NCBI RefSeq assembly: GCF_044904665.1
Contig: NZ_JADIKM010000001.1
Location: forward strand, 806,001-870,000
Reading direction: 5' to 3'
DNA: 64,000 nucleotides
From: Dyella_A ginsengisoli
Lineage (GTDB): Bacteria; Pseudomonadota; Gammaproteobacteria; Xanthomonadales; Rhodanobacteraceae
In this document: positions 35,468-44,093 of the stretch, piece by piece
Layout of the letters: each line of letters begins with the position of its first letter
How positions within the stretch are numbered: position 1 is the first letter of the stretch
The notes under the pieces: generated by a model
What the model was told of the DNA's origin: nothing
The model's input: only the letters and a program-made list of their open reading frames with translations
Database searches by the model: none
Made by a program: the position numbers and the translations under genes

Positions 35468-36829
35468 TCAGGCGTTTCCGTTGCCGGGCTGATCGGGATC
35501 GCGCAGCTCCGGCACCATCACCTTGATGTAGGCGTTGGCCTTGAGCTGGCGCAGGAAATCGTCATAGGCCTGCTCGGCCTTGCGGTTGCCGATCGCCTGG
35601 CGGGCCTGGTTGCGGGCGATCTCGTCGGTGCGGTCCGCCTGGCGGGTGCCCAGCAGCTCCAGGATGTGCCAGCCGGCCTCGCTCTGGAACGGCTTGGACA
35701 CCTGCTCCGGCTTCAGTGCGGCCAGCTGCTGGGCGATCGTGGCACCCCACGCCTGCTGTGCGAACCAGCCCATGTCGCCCCCGGCGTTGGCGGTGGTGTC
35801 GTCCTTGGAGTTTTCCTTCGCCAGCTTGGCGAAGTCCTCGTGCTTGTTGACGATGCGGTCGTAGAGCTCCTGCGCCTTCTGCTGCGCCTGTTCGGGCGTC
35901 ATCAGTTCGCTCGGGGTGATCAGGATCTGGCGCGCGTGATACTCGGTGACGACCTGGCGCTCGGGCTGACGCTGGCCGATCAGCTTTAGGATGGTGAAGC
36001 CGGTCGGACCGCGCAGCGCGGGGGTGATGTCGCCGGGCTTCATCGTGGCGATCGTGTCGGTGAAGGCCGGCGGCACTTCGTCGATGCGGCGCCAGCCGAG
36101 ATCGCCGCCGTCGAGGGCGTCCTGCGCGTCGGAGTAGCGGATCGCCGCGGCGTTGAAGTCCATGCCGCCCTGGATCGCCTTGATCGCGGCGGTCGCCTTG
36201 GCCTGTGCCGCCTGGATGTCCGCGGGGGAGGCGCCGGAGGGAATGCTGACCTGGATGTGCGCCAGGTGCACTTCACCCGCCTTGTAGCTGGGGCTGCTGA
36301 GCAGGTTGTTGATCTCGCTGTCGGTGATCTGCACCGAGTCGCGCACCACGCTGTCGTGCAGACGCTGCGCGATCAGCTGTTCGGACAACTGCTGGCGGAA
36401 GGCGGCGAAGCTGGCGCCACTCTGCTGCACGGCCGCGCGCAGCTGGTCGGCGGTCATCCGGTTCTGCTGGGCGACCCCGGCGACCGCCTGGTCGACCTCG
36501 GCGTCGGAGACGCGGATGCCCTGGTCGGCGGCCTTGTTGACCTGCAGGCGCATCAGGATGAGGCGATCGAGCACCTGGCGCTGCAGCACGTTGAGCGGCG
36601 GCAGCTGGTTGGGGCTGTTCGCGTACTGCTGCTGCACGGCGCGCACGGCATCATCGAGTTCGCTTTGCAGGATCACGCCGTCGTCGACGACGGCCACGAT
36701 GCGGTCCAGCGACTGGTCGCCAGCGACTGTCTGCGCGGGTTGCGAGGCCTGCGGCAGCAGCTGGGCGTGGGCGGGAGCGATGGTCGCGGCGGCGATCGCG
36801 AGCAGGAACAGCGCGAGAGGTTGCTTCAT
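35468..36829 (-). CDS. surA: Periplasmic chaperone and peptidyl-prolyl isomerase SurA
   Basis: SurA escorts unfolded outer-membrane proteins, including the LptD encoded directly upstream, to the BAM complex. The 453-residue product has a Sec signal peptide cleaved near APAHA-QLLPQ (about residue 22). The N-terminal chaperone domain (about 40-190) begins with DRIVAVVDDGVILQSELD. Two parvulin domains follow at about 195-295 and 305-410 (ARQILITPSEL marks the second). A short C-terminal helix completes the protein. It is 39 bp downstream of lptD. Confidence 0.96.
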   Translation of the reverse strand: MKQPLALFLLAIAAATIAPAHAQLLPQASQPAQTVAGDQSLDRIVAVVDDGVILQSELDDAVRAVQQQYANSPNQLPPLNVLQRQVLDRLILMRLQVNKAADQGIRVSDAEVDQAVAGVAQQNRMTADQLRAAVQQSGASFAAFRQQLSEQLIAQRLHDSVVRDSVQITDSEINNLLSSPSYKAGEVHLAHIQVSIPSGASPADIQAAQAKATAAIKAIQGGMDFNAAAIRYSDAQDALDGGDLGWRRIDEVPPAFTDTIATMKPGDITPALRGPTGFTILKLIGQRQPERQVVTEYHARQILITPSELMTPEQAQQKAQELYDRIVNKHEDFAKLAKENSKDDTTANAGGDMGWFAQQAWGATIAQQLAALKPEQVSKPFQSEAGWHILELLGTRQADRTDEIARNQARQAIGNRKAEQAYDDFLRQLKANAYIKVMVPELRDPDQPGNGNA

Positions 36830-36868
36830 CAGAACGGAGCCTTCGATCGCCGTCAGGCGATGGACAAA

Positions 36869-39277
36869 TTATTGATATCCCAGAATACCACGCCGCAAAA
36901 AGTCCTCGGCCTGGCCATTGAACGCACCCAGTCCCTTGAACTGCAGCTCGAACATGATCGCGTTGTTGGTCGGCGGCCGGGTGGCCGTGATGTCGTACTG
37001 GTTCACGTAGTGCCGTCCGACCAGGCTGACGATCACGCAGCAGCTTTCGTACTGCAGCCCGGCCAGTGCCTCCACCGTGCGACGGTCCTTCACCGAATAC
37101 GTCCAGCGCGCGAGCAGGCGCCAGCGTTCGGAGACGGGATAGACCGTGGAGGCGTCGTATTGTTCCAGCAGCGTGTTGATGCTCCCCGGCACGCGGCGGA
37201 AGCGGTAGGAGAAGTTGAGGATGCCGTCGCTGCGGATGCGCCGCTGCAGTTCGAGCGTACCCAGGTCGGTCTTGCGCGTATTGGGGCTCCATTGGTACGA
37301 GGAGCTGGCGCGCCACTGGTCGTTGAGCTGGATGCTGGCCTGGGCCACGTAATCCGAGCCGGTCCAGTCGGTCACCGGTTGGCCCGGCAGCTTCACGCGC
37401 TGCGGGTTGAAGTAGCGGATCTGGCCGAAGCTGGCCGAGAAGCGCTCCACGCCGTTGTCGTCCAGCAGTCGCGTGGTGAGCGCGCCGGTGAGGTTGTTCG
37501 CGTTCATCTGGCGATCGGCACCGGAGTACTGGTTCGGCGAGAACAGCTGCCAGTAGTCGAAGCTGAGCAGGCGCGTGTCGAACAGCGGCAGGTTGTCCTG
37601 GTTGCGGTACGGCACGTACAGGTAATACAGGCGCGGCTCCAGCGTCTGCGTGTAGCTGTTGCCGAACAGCGAGGCGCTGCGGTCGAAGATCAGACCGGTG
37701 TCGAGGCTGGCGATCGGCAGCGCGCGACTGGGGCTGCGCGCGGTGAATGGCGACACCTGGTTGGCGCCGAGGCGGCCGCCGTAGCCGTAGAGCGAGTAGT
37801 AATCGTCGAGCTGGTACGCAGTGTATCGATAGGCCAGCTTGGGCCGCACGAACCACGCGGCGCCCTGCCAGTCGGCGGCGAGGTACGGGTAGAGATCGGC
37901 GCGCTTGCCTTCCACCACGCCGTCCTTGCGGAAGGCAACCGCCTCGTTGTCCATGCCGAATTCCAGCCAGTCGGCCAGCGGCACGTCGAGGTTGAAGGTG
38001 GCGCGCGGCCAGCGCTTGTACTGCAGGCTGCTGTCAGTGAGGAACGGGTCGGTGTTCTGGTAGCTGTCCACGCCCAGCGAGGCACTCCACCAGTTGCCGG
38101 AACCGCGCACGTAGGCGTTGGAGGCGATCGAATTGACCGCGGTGGTGTACAGGTCGTTGCTGAAGTCGCGCAGGTAGTTCTTGTCCGAGACGCGGTTCAC
38201 GCTGGTGCTGAAATTCCAGCCCGGCCACAGGGCCGTGCTGTCCGAAAACTTGTACAGGTAGCGCTGTCGGCCCTGCGTGGTCAGCCCCGACTTGGCGAGG
38301 TTCTCGCCGTGATCCTTGTTGATGTATTCGAAGTCGAACTGCCCCCTGGTGCCGGGCAGCAGGTAGCGGAACTGACCGCCCAGCATCACGCCGCGGCTGG
38401 AGTACAGGCGCGGCTCCAGCGTGGCGTCGTAGTTCGGCGCCAGGTTGAGGTAGTAAGGCACGCTCGCCATGAAGCCCGAGTGGCTGGAATTGCCGAACGT
38501 GGGCGCGAGGAAGCCGCTCTTGCGGCGGTCGTCGATCGGGAAGCTGAGGTACGGCAGGTACAGGAACGGCACGTTGGCGAAGCGCATCGTCGCACCCTTC
38601 GCCACGCCCACGCCGGTGTCCCGGTTCAGCGTGAGCTTGTGCGCGCGCACCTCCCACAGCCGATGGCCCACGTCGCAGGTCGAGTAGGTGACGTCCTCAT
38701 AGCGGCTGTGCTGGGCGTCGAGCAGGTTGGCCTTGCGCGCCACGCCATTGCCGCGCGATTCCAGCAGCTGGTAGGTGACGTTGTCCGCCACGCCGCGCTT
38801 GGCCTGGTTGTTGCCCCGCAGGCGGTCGGCGGAGAACAGCTGGCCGGCATCCTGGTAGCGCACGTTGCCGCGGGCGTCGTAGTCGGTGGTCTGGTCGTTG
38901 TAGTCGACCCGGTCGGCGCGCAGCAGCTGGTCGGCGCGCTGCATCCGCACGTCGCCGCTGAGCTTGTAGAGGGTCTGGTTGGAGCTGTCCACGCGCTCGG
39001 CGTCGACGTTGGTGTCCGCGCTATCGCGCAGTGCGCTGTCGCGAGGCAGGCTGGGGTCGTAGAAACCAAGCAGCGCGTTCGGCCGGCACATGGCGTAGCT
39101 TATCGGCCGCGACGGGCAGTGGAACGAGCCGAGCGGACAGGTCGTGGTGGCATCGGCGGGCGCGGCACCGGCCGATGCCGTGGAAGCATCCACTTCCAGC
39201 GGTGCGCCGAACAGGGCGAGGGCAGCGGCAACCGCCAGCAGGCGGCGCGGGGGCAACGGGCGCGGCGTCATCGTCAC
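36869..39277 (-). CDS. lptD: LPS-assembly outer-membrane protein LptD
   Basis: LptD forms the beta-barrel of the LptDE translocon that inserts LPS into the outer leaflet. The 802-residue product has a signal peptide (about 1-31), an N-terminal OstA/jellyroll domain (about 90-230, YKLSGDVRMQRADQLLRADRV and similar), and a large 26-strand barrel. Cysteines needed for the inter-domain disulphides are visible: Cys47, 54 and 64, Cys201, and the adjacent pair Cys746-Cys747. This is more N-terminal cysteines than the single one in E. coli. It heads the operon. Together with lpxC it ties LPS synthesis and export into this window. Confidence 0.96.
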   Translation of the reverse strand: MTMTPRPLPPRRLLAVAAALALFGAPLEVDASTASAGAAPADATTTCPLGSFHCPSRPISYAMCRPNALLGFYDPSLPRDSALRDSADTNVDAERVDSSNQTLYKLSGDVRMQRADQLLRADRVDYNDQTTDYDARGNVRYQDAGQLFSADRLRGNNQAKRGVADNVTYQLLESRGNGVARKANLLDAQHSRYEDVTYSTCDVGHRLWEVRAHKLTLNRDTGVGVAKGATMRFANVPFLYLPYLSFPIDDRRKSGFLAPTFGNSSHSGFMASVPYYLNLAPNYDATLEPRLYSSRGVMLGGQFRYLLPGTRGQFDFEYINKDHGENLAKSGLTTQGRQRYLYKFSDSTALWPGWNFSTSVNRVSDKNYLRDFSNDLYTTAVNSIASNAYVRGSGNWWSASLGVDSYQNTDPFLTDSSLQYKRWPRATFNLDVPLADWLEFGMDNEAVAFRKDGVVEGKRADLYPYLAADWQGAAWFVRPKLAYRYTAYQLDDYYSLYGYGGRLGANQVSPFTARSPSRALPIASLDTGLIFDRSASLFGNSYTQTLEPRLYYLYVPYRNQDNLPLFDTRLLSFDYWQLFSPNQYSGADRQMNANNLTGALTTRLLDDNGVERFSASFGQIRYFNPQRVKLPGQPVTDWTGSDYVAQASIQLNDQWRASSSYQWSPNTRKTDLGTLELQRRIRSDGILNFSYRFRRVPGSINTLLEQYDASTVYPVSERWRLLARWTYSVKDRRTVEALAGLQYESCCVIVSLVGRHYVNQYDITATRPPTNNAIMFELQFKGLGAFNGQAEDFLRRGILGYQ

Positions 39278-39387
39278 GTTGGCAGTCTGTCGGCGGAAAG
39301 GGCTCGTTAAGCTAGCAGAAACGCCCCGGACCCGGCAGACACGCGCGTATCCGGCCGCGGTGCAGGTTCAGCCGACGGCGTCGTTCG

Positions 39388-40308
39388 TCACGCGAGCAGG
39401 GCCTCGACGTGCGCCGCGGCGCTCGCCGCCAGCGCGCGCAGGTCGTAGCCGCCTTCCAGGCTGGACACCAGTCGTCCGCCGGCGTGGGTGCGCGCCAGTT
39501 CGACCAGCTGATGGGTGATCCATGCGTAGTCTTCGGTGCCCAGCCGCAGGTCGGCCAGCGGGTCGTCGCGGTGCGCGTCGAAGCCGGCCGAGACCAGCAC
39601 CAGCTGCGGCCGGAACGCGTGCATGCGCGGCAGCAGTTCGTTGTGCCAGGTCTCGCGAAATTCCATCGAGCCGGCGCCGGCCGGCAACGGTGCATTGATG
39701 ATGTTGCCCACCCCGCGCTCGTGCGCGAAGCCGGTTTCCGGATACAGCAGCGACTGGTGGCTGGAGACGAACACCACGCGCGGGTCGCTGGCGAAGATGT
39801 CCTGCGTGCCGTTGCCGTGGTGTACGTCGAAATCGGCGATGACGATGCGCTTCAGGCCGTGCGCCGCCATCGCGTGGGCGGCAGCGACCGCGATCGAGTT
39901 GAACAGACAGAAGCCCATCGCCTCGCTCGGCGTGGCGTGGTGGCCCGGCGGGCGCACGGCGCAGAACGCGCGCGGTGTCTGGCCGGCAAGCACGGCATCC
40001 ACCGCGGCACAGGTGGCGCCAGCGGCGCGCAGGCCGGCCTCATCGGAGCCGGGCGACATCCAGGTGTCCGGATCGAGCTGCACGCGGCCCTCGGCCGGCG
40101 CGCTGCCCAGCACGCGATCGACGTGCGCGGCGTCGTGCACGCGCAGCAGCTGCTCGCGCGTCGCCCGCGGAGCCTCAACCCGATCGACCGCGGCAAAGCG
40201 GTCGGCATCCAGCGCCTGCAGTACGGCCTTCAGACGCAGCGGCGACTCGGCATGACCGGGGCCCGGGTCGTGCCGCAGGCAGCTTTCATGCGTGTACAGG
40301 CGCAGCAT
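39388..40308 (-). CDS. Histone-deacetylase-like amidohydrolase (class II HDAC/AcuC family)
   Basis: This 306-residue protein of the arginase/deacetylase fold probably removes acetyl or other acyl groups from lysines or polyamines in the cytoplasm. The start MLRLYTHESCLRHD at 40308 matches the family N-terminus. Catalytic features are AVRPPGHHAT with the charge-relay His pair, the zinc-ligand motif DFDVHHGNGTQDIF, and VSAGFDAHRDDPL with the second Asp ligand. The physiological substrate is unknown. It is seven bases downstream of the cobalamin adenosyltransferase gene, so it may be in the same transcript. Nothing otherwise links it to B12. Confidence 0.9.
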   Translation of the reverse strand: MLRLYTHESCLRHDPGPGHAESPLRLKAVLQALDADRFAAVDRVEAPRATREQLLRVHDAAHVDRVLGSAPAEGRVQLDPDTWMSPGSDEAGLRAAGATCAAVDAVLAGQTPRAFCAVRPPGHHATPSEAMGFCLFNSIAVAAAHAMAAHGLKRIVIADFDVHHGNGTQDIFASDPRVVFVSSHQSLLYPETGFAHERGVGNIINAPLPAGAGSMEFRETWHNELLPRMHAFRPQLVLVSAGFDAHRDDPLADLRLGTEDYAWITHQLVELARTHAGGRLVSSLEGGYDLRALAASAAAHVEALLA

Positions 40309-40315
40309 GAGGTGT

Positions 40316-40891
40316 TCAGTCGGCGGCAGGCGCGGGCTTGCGGCGGCGTTCGTGTTGCCACAGCACCTCGCCGTGTCCGCTGGCCCGGGCCAGCACGCGG
40401 CACAGCACGAACAGCAGGTCGGACAGGCGGTTGAGATAGCGCGGCGCCTGCGGCCGCACTTTTTCCTCGCGTCCCAGCGCCACCACCTCGCGCTCGGCGC
40501 GGCGGCAGACGGTGCGGGCAAGGTGGCAGCTGGCCGCCGCCATGCCACCGCCGGGCAGGATGAAATCCTTCAGCGGCGGCAGCGGATCATTGAAGCGGTC
40601 CAGCACCTGCTCCAGCCGCGCGATGTCGCTCTCCTCGATCATCGCCATGCCGGGGATGCACAGTTCGCCACCCAGGTCGAACAGCTCGTGCTGCACCTGG
40701 GTCAGCGTCTCGCGTACCTCGTCCGGCAGGCCGTCGCAGGCGAGCACCATGCCGATCGTGCTGTTGAGCTCGTCGACGGTGCCGTAGGCGGCGACCCGCA
40801 GCGAGTCCTTCGGTACGCGGGAACCGTCGCCGAGGCCGGTGCTGCCGTCGTCGCCGGTGCGCGTATAGATCTTCGAGAGGCGGTTGCCCAT
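40316..40891 (-). CDS. pduO: Cob(I)alamin adenosyltransferase, PduO type
   Basis: This enzyme converts cob(I)alamin and ATP into adenosylcobalamin, the coenzyme form of B12. The 191-residue protein has the PduO-type N-terminal ATP motif KIYTRTGDDGSTGLGDG, the VDELNSTIG helix, and the C-terminal helix CRRAEREVVAL with the RYLNRLSDLLFVL segment typical of the trimeric PduO/MMAB class. It lies 7 bp downstream of a BtuM-like transporter gene. Uptake and coenzyme formation are thus probably co-expressed. Confidence 0.95.
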   Translation of the reverse strand: MGNRLSKIYTRTGDDGSTGLGDGSRVPKDSLRVAAYGTVDELNSTIGMVLACDGLPDEVRETLTQVQHELFDLGGELCIPGMAMIEESDIARLEQVLDRFNDPLPPLKDFILPGGGMAAASCHLARTVCRRAEREVVALGREEKVRPQAPRYLNRLSDLLFVLCRVLARASGHGEVLWQHERRRKPAPAAD

Positions 40892-40898
40892 CGTGGCC

Positions 40899-41492
40899 TC
40901 AGCCAGCCAGCCTGGTCCGCGAGCCGTCGGCGCTGCGGGCGAGCAGGGTCAGCAGCACGTGCAGCACGGCGCCGATGCCCACGTACAGCGCGGTGGTGCC
41001 GAGGAACGGCAGGTACCAGTCGCCCAGGTTGGCGAACCAGCCGTCGAGGCTGCGCGCGGCCGCGGTGGTCGGCGACAGCCAGTAGAAGCTGCCGTTGGAC
41101 AGCAGGTAGCAGGCAGCCTCGCTCACCAGCAGCGCGATCGCGGCCATGCCGAGCGTGGCCGGACGCAACCCCGCCTGGTGGCGCGCCAGCCAGCTGCCGC
41201 CCAGCCACAGCGCAAAGTACGACGGCAGCAGGAACCAGTAGCCCGGCGACACGCAGTAGTGGCTCCAGAAGCTCAAGCCCTGGCTGGTGATGGCGAAGAA
41301 GTCCACCAGCACCGCCTCGGCCATCAACAACGGAAAAGCCCAGCGGGCGGAGCCGCGCAGCCAGAAGCCGGCCAGGAAGAACACGCCCCAGGACGCATCC
41401 GGGATGGCGTCGAAGTGATGCAGGCGGGTGGCGGCCATCACCAGGGCGAGAACGCTGAAAATGCCGAGGCGCTGGGACTGCGTTGTGGCCAT
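40899..41492 (-). CDS. btuM: BtuM-like vitamin B12 transporter (ECF S-component fold, stand-alone)
   Basis: This 197-residue inner-membrane protein is predicted to have six TM helices, the size and topology of ECF-type S components. With the start MATTQSQRLG at 41492 (GGAG eight bases upstream), a Cys falls at residue 80 and a Tyr at 85 in the loop HYCVSPGYWF. From memory of the Thiobacillus denitrificans BtuM structure, Cys80 is the residue that coordinates the cobalt of cobalamin and allows decyanation, and the family works without an ECF energising module. The gene directly precedes the cobalamin adenosyltransferase, which supports a B12 role. An ATG 12 bp upstream (MEHPM) is an alternative start. 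Confidence 0.75.
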   Translation of the reverse strand: MATTQSQRLGIFSVLALVMAATRLHHFDAIPDASWGVFFLAGFWLRGSARWAFPLLMAEAVLVDFFAITSQGLSFWSHYCVSPGYWFLLPSYFALWLGGSWLARHQAGLRPATLGMAAIALLVSEAACYLLSNGSFYWLSPTTAAARSLDGWFANLGDWYLPFLGTTALYVGIGAVLHVLLTLLARSADGSRTRLAG

Positions 41493-41621
41493 GGGGTGCT
41501 CCATCGAAAGCGGCGGAAAACGATCCGCTAGTCTAGTCGGCCGCCCGGCGCTTGGCGACCCGGCCGGCTGCGGCGCCCGGCCGCTGCAGCAGCACGGCTG
41601 GCGGCGCGTATCATTCAGCGG

Positions 41622-42845
41622 ATGAACGCATCTCACCCTGCCGCCGCGGGCGGCGTGCTCATCGTCGGCGGCGGCCTGGTCGGCGCCAGTCTGGCGATTG
41701 CACTGGACGCGGCCGGCGTGCCCGCCACCCTGATCGACGCGGCGCCGCCGCAAGCGAACGCCGCGGCCAGCTATGACGAGCGCAACCTCGCGCTGGCGCG
41801 GGCCAGCGTGAACGGACTGAAGGCGATCGGGGTATGGCCGCACGCCGCGCCGCGCGCCACCGCCATCACGCACATCCACGTCAACCGTGCCGGCGAGTTC
41901 GGCAGCGCCCGACTGGACGCCGCGCGCCACGATGTCGACGCGCTGGGCTGGACGCTGCCCGCCCGCGAACTGGGCGCGGCGCTGGCGCGCCGGCTGGACG
42001 AGTGTCGCCTGCTGACCCGCCTGGCACCCGCCACGCTGTCGGCGCTGGAGCCGATCGATGGCGGCTGGCGGGCCACCGTGCGCGCCGCCGATGGCGAACG
42101 CACGCTGCAGGCCGCGCTGGTGGTAGGCGCCGACGGCACTGAATCGTTCGTGCGCGAGCGGCTGGGCATCGCCGTCGAGCGGCACGACTACGGTCAGAGC
42201 CTGTTCGTGTGCACCATCACGCCCGAGCGTGATCCGGCCGGGCGCGCGTTCGAGCGTTTCAGTGACGACGGCCCGATCGCCCTGCTGCCGCTGTCAGAGC
42301 GCCGCTGCGGCCTGGTGCTGACCGTGCCGGCGCACGACGCCGATGCCGTGGCAGCACTGGACGACGCGGCCTACGCCGCGCTGGCGCAGCAGCGTTTCGG
42401 CTGGAAGCTCGGCCGGCTCGCGCGGCCGGGTCGGCGCCAGCCTTATCCGATCCGCCGGGTGGCGGCGACTCGACTGACGGGCCCCCGCGCGGTGCTGGTG
42501 GGCAATGCGGCGCAGACGGTGCACCCGATCGGCGCGCAGGGCTTCAACCTTGGCCTGCGCGACGCGCTCACGCTGGCCGAGCTGGTTGCTGGCGCGGCCG
42601 ATCCCGGCGCCGCCGAACTGCTGGACGACTATGCCGCGCGCCGCGCGCCCGATCGCGAAGGCACCATGACGATGAGCCACGGCCTGGTGCAGCTGGCCTG
42701 CCTGCCGCAGCCGTTGCTTGCGCCGTTCCGCTCGCTTGCGCTGCTGGCTTACGACCGCGTGCCGCCGCTACAGCAGATGCTGGCCCGGCGCGGCATGGGT
42801 TTCCGTGGTGAGCCGCCGCGTGCCGTGCTGGAGACCCTGCCATGA
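41622..42845 (+). CDS. ubiH: 2-octaprenyl-6-methoxyphenol hydroxylase UbiH
   Basis: UbiH is an FAD monooxygenase of aerobic ubiquinone synthesis. The 407-residue product has the dinucleotide motif VLIVGGGLVGASLAIAL (about residues 12-28), the DERNLALA loop, a DG motif (VVGADGTESFVRERLG), and the C-terminal FAD motif GNAAQTVHPIGAQGFNLGLRDA. A Gln replaces the more usual His in the NAAH part of that motif. It overlaps the next gene by 4 bp, so two related hydroxylases are produced together. It is divergent from btuM. Confidence 0.9.
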   Translation: MNASHPAAAGGVLIVGGGLVGASLAIALDAAGVPATLIDAAPPQANAAASYDERNLALARASVNGLKAIGVWPHAAPRATAITHIHVNRAGEFGSARLDAARHDVDALGWTLPARELGAALARRLDECRLLTRLAPATLSALEPIDGGWRATVRAADGERTLQAALVVGADGTESFVRERLGIAVERHDYGQSLFVCTITPERDPAGRAFERFSDDGPIALLPLSERRCGLVLTVPAHDADAVAALDDAAYAALAQQRFGWKLGRLARPGRRQPYPIRRVAATRLTGPRAVLVGNAAQTVHPIGAQGFNLGLRDALTLAELVAGAADPGAAELLDDYAARRAPDREGTMTMSHGLVQLACLPQPLLAPFRSLALLAYDRVPPLQQMLARRGMGFRGEPPRAVLETLP

Positions 42846-44059
42846 ACCGTCCCCTTGCTGCGCGCGACATCGCCGGGCGCCGGCGTGGCCCCGAGCTCGA
42901 TGTCGCCATCGTCGGAGGCGGCATGGTCGGCGCCGCGGCGGCGCTGGCGCTGGCCCGCGCCGGCTTCACCACTGCGCTGATCGAGGCGCGCGAGCCGGCG
43001 CCGTGGCGCGTGGAAGACGAAGTCGACTTGCGCGTGGTCGGGCTGGCGCCCTCGTCGATCGGCCTGCTGGATGCCTTGGGCGTCTGGACGTCCATTCGTC
43101 AGGCGCGCGTGGGGCCGTATGCGCACATGCACGTGTGGGACGCCGGCAGCGGCGCCGCGATCGATTTCGATGCGGCCGCCAGCGGCCAGTCCGCGCTGGG
43201 CTGCATCGTCGAGAACTCGCTGGTGCAGTCGACGCTGTGGCAGTCGCTCGACGCGGCCGGCGTGCAGCGCCATTGTCCGGCCGAGGTGGCCGGCTTCGAG
43301 GCGCGCGAGGACCGGATGCAGATCGAGCTGGCGGACGGCCAGTCGATGGCGGCGCGATTGCTGGTCGCCGCCGACGGCGCCGCCTCACCGCTGCGCGCGA
43401 TGGCCGGCATCGGCACGCGCGGACGCGACTACCAGCAGCGCGGTGTGGTGGCGCACGTGCGCACCGAGCGGCCGCACGCGAATACCGCCTGGCAGCGCTT
43501 CCTGCCGACCGGCCCGCTGGCCCTTCTGCCGCTGGCCGACGGGCGCTGCTCGATCGTGTGGTCGCTGCCCGAGGAGGAAGCCGCACGCGCGCTGGCGCTG
43601 GACGAGGCGGCATTCTGCGACGCGGTGGGCGTGGCCAGCGACTTCCGCCTCGGCCGCATCACCGCCACCGGCACGCGCGCCGCGTTTCCGCTGCAGCTGA
43701 AGCTGGCCGAACGCTACGACGCCGAGCGCTTCGTGCTGCTGGGCGATGCCGCGCACGCAGTGCATCCGCTGGCCGGCCAGGGCGTGAACCTGGGCCTGCG
43801 CGACGTGATCGAGCTGCGCGACACCCTGGTCGACGCGCGCGCTGCCGGGCGCGACATTGCCGCGCCGCACGTGTTGCGCCGCTACGCGCGCCGCCGCCGC
43901 AGCGCCGATACGCTGGACGCGCTGGGCTTCGATACGCTGGCGCGCATTTACGCCTGGCAGGCGTCGCCGCTGGTCGCCATGCGCGGGCTCGGCGTGCGCC
44001 TGCTCGATCGCCTTGCTCCGCTCAAGCAGCTCGTCGGCGGGCATGCCGCCGGCCGCTGA
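42842..44059 (+). CDS. UbiH/UbiI/UbiF-family FAD monooxygenase
   Basis: This is the second ubiquinone-pathway-type hydroxylase, 405 residues long. It has VAIVGGGMVGAAAALALARAG for the FAD dinucleotide, LLVAADGAASPLR (DG motif) and LLGDAAHAVHPLAGQGVNLGLRD (GD motif), all intact. In E. coli the neighbour of ubiH is ubiI (visC), which hydroxylates C5 of the ring, so UbiI is the likeliest identity. UbiF (C6) or the broad-range UbiM cannot be excluded from sequence. It overlaps ubiH by ATGA. Confidence 0.88.
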   Translation: MNRPLAARDIAGRRRGPELDVAIVGGGMVGAAAALALARAGFTTALIEAREPAPWRVEDEVDLRVVGLAPSSIGLLDALGVWTSIRQARVGPYAHMHVWDAGSGAAIDFDAAASGQSALGCIVENSLVQSTLWQSLDAAGVQRHCPAEVAGFEAREDRMQIELADGQSMAARLLVAADGAASPLRAMAGIGTRGRDYQQRGVVAHVRTERPHANTAWQRFLPTGPLALLPLADGRCSIVWSLPEEEAARALALDEAAFCDAVGVASDFRLGRITATGTRAAFPLQLKLAERYDAERFVLLGDAAHAVHPLAGQGVNLGLRDVIELRDTLVDARAAGRDIAAPHVLRRYARRRRSADTLDALGFDTLARIYAWQASPLVAMRGLGVRLLDRLAPLKQLVGGHAAGR

Positions 44060-44093
44060 ACCCTTCCGTCCCACGCACCTGGAGTCCCACGCC

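Noticed and set aside
36257..39310. Open frame of about 1000 codons antisense to lptD and surA
   Set aside because: Shadow frame in GC-rich DNA. It spans two real genes and their gap, with no domain or ribosome site.
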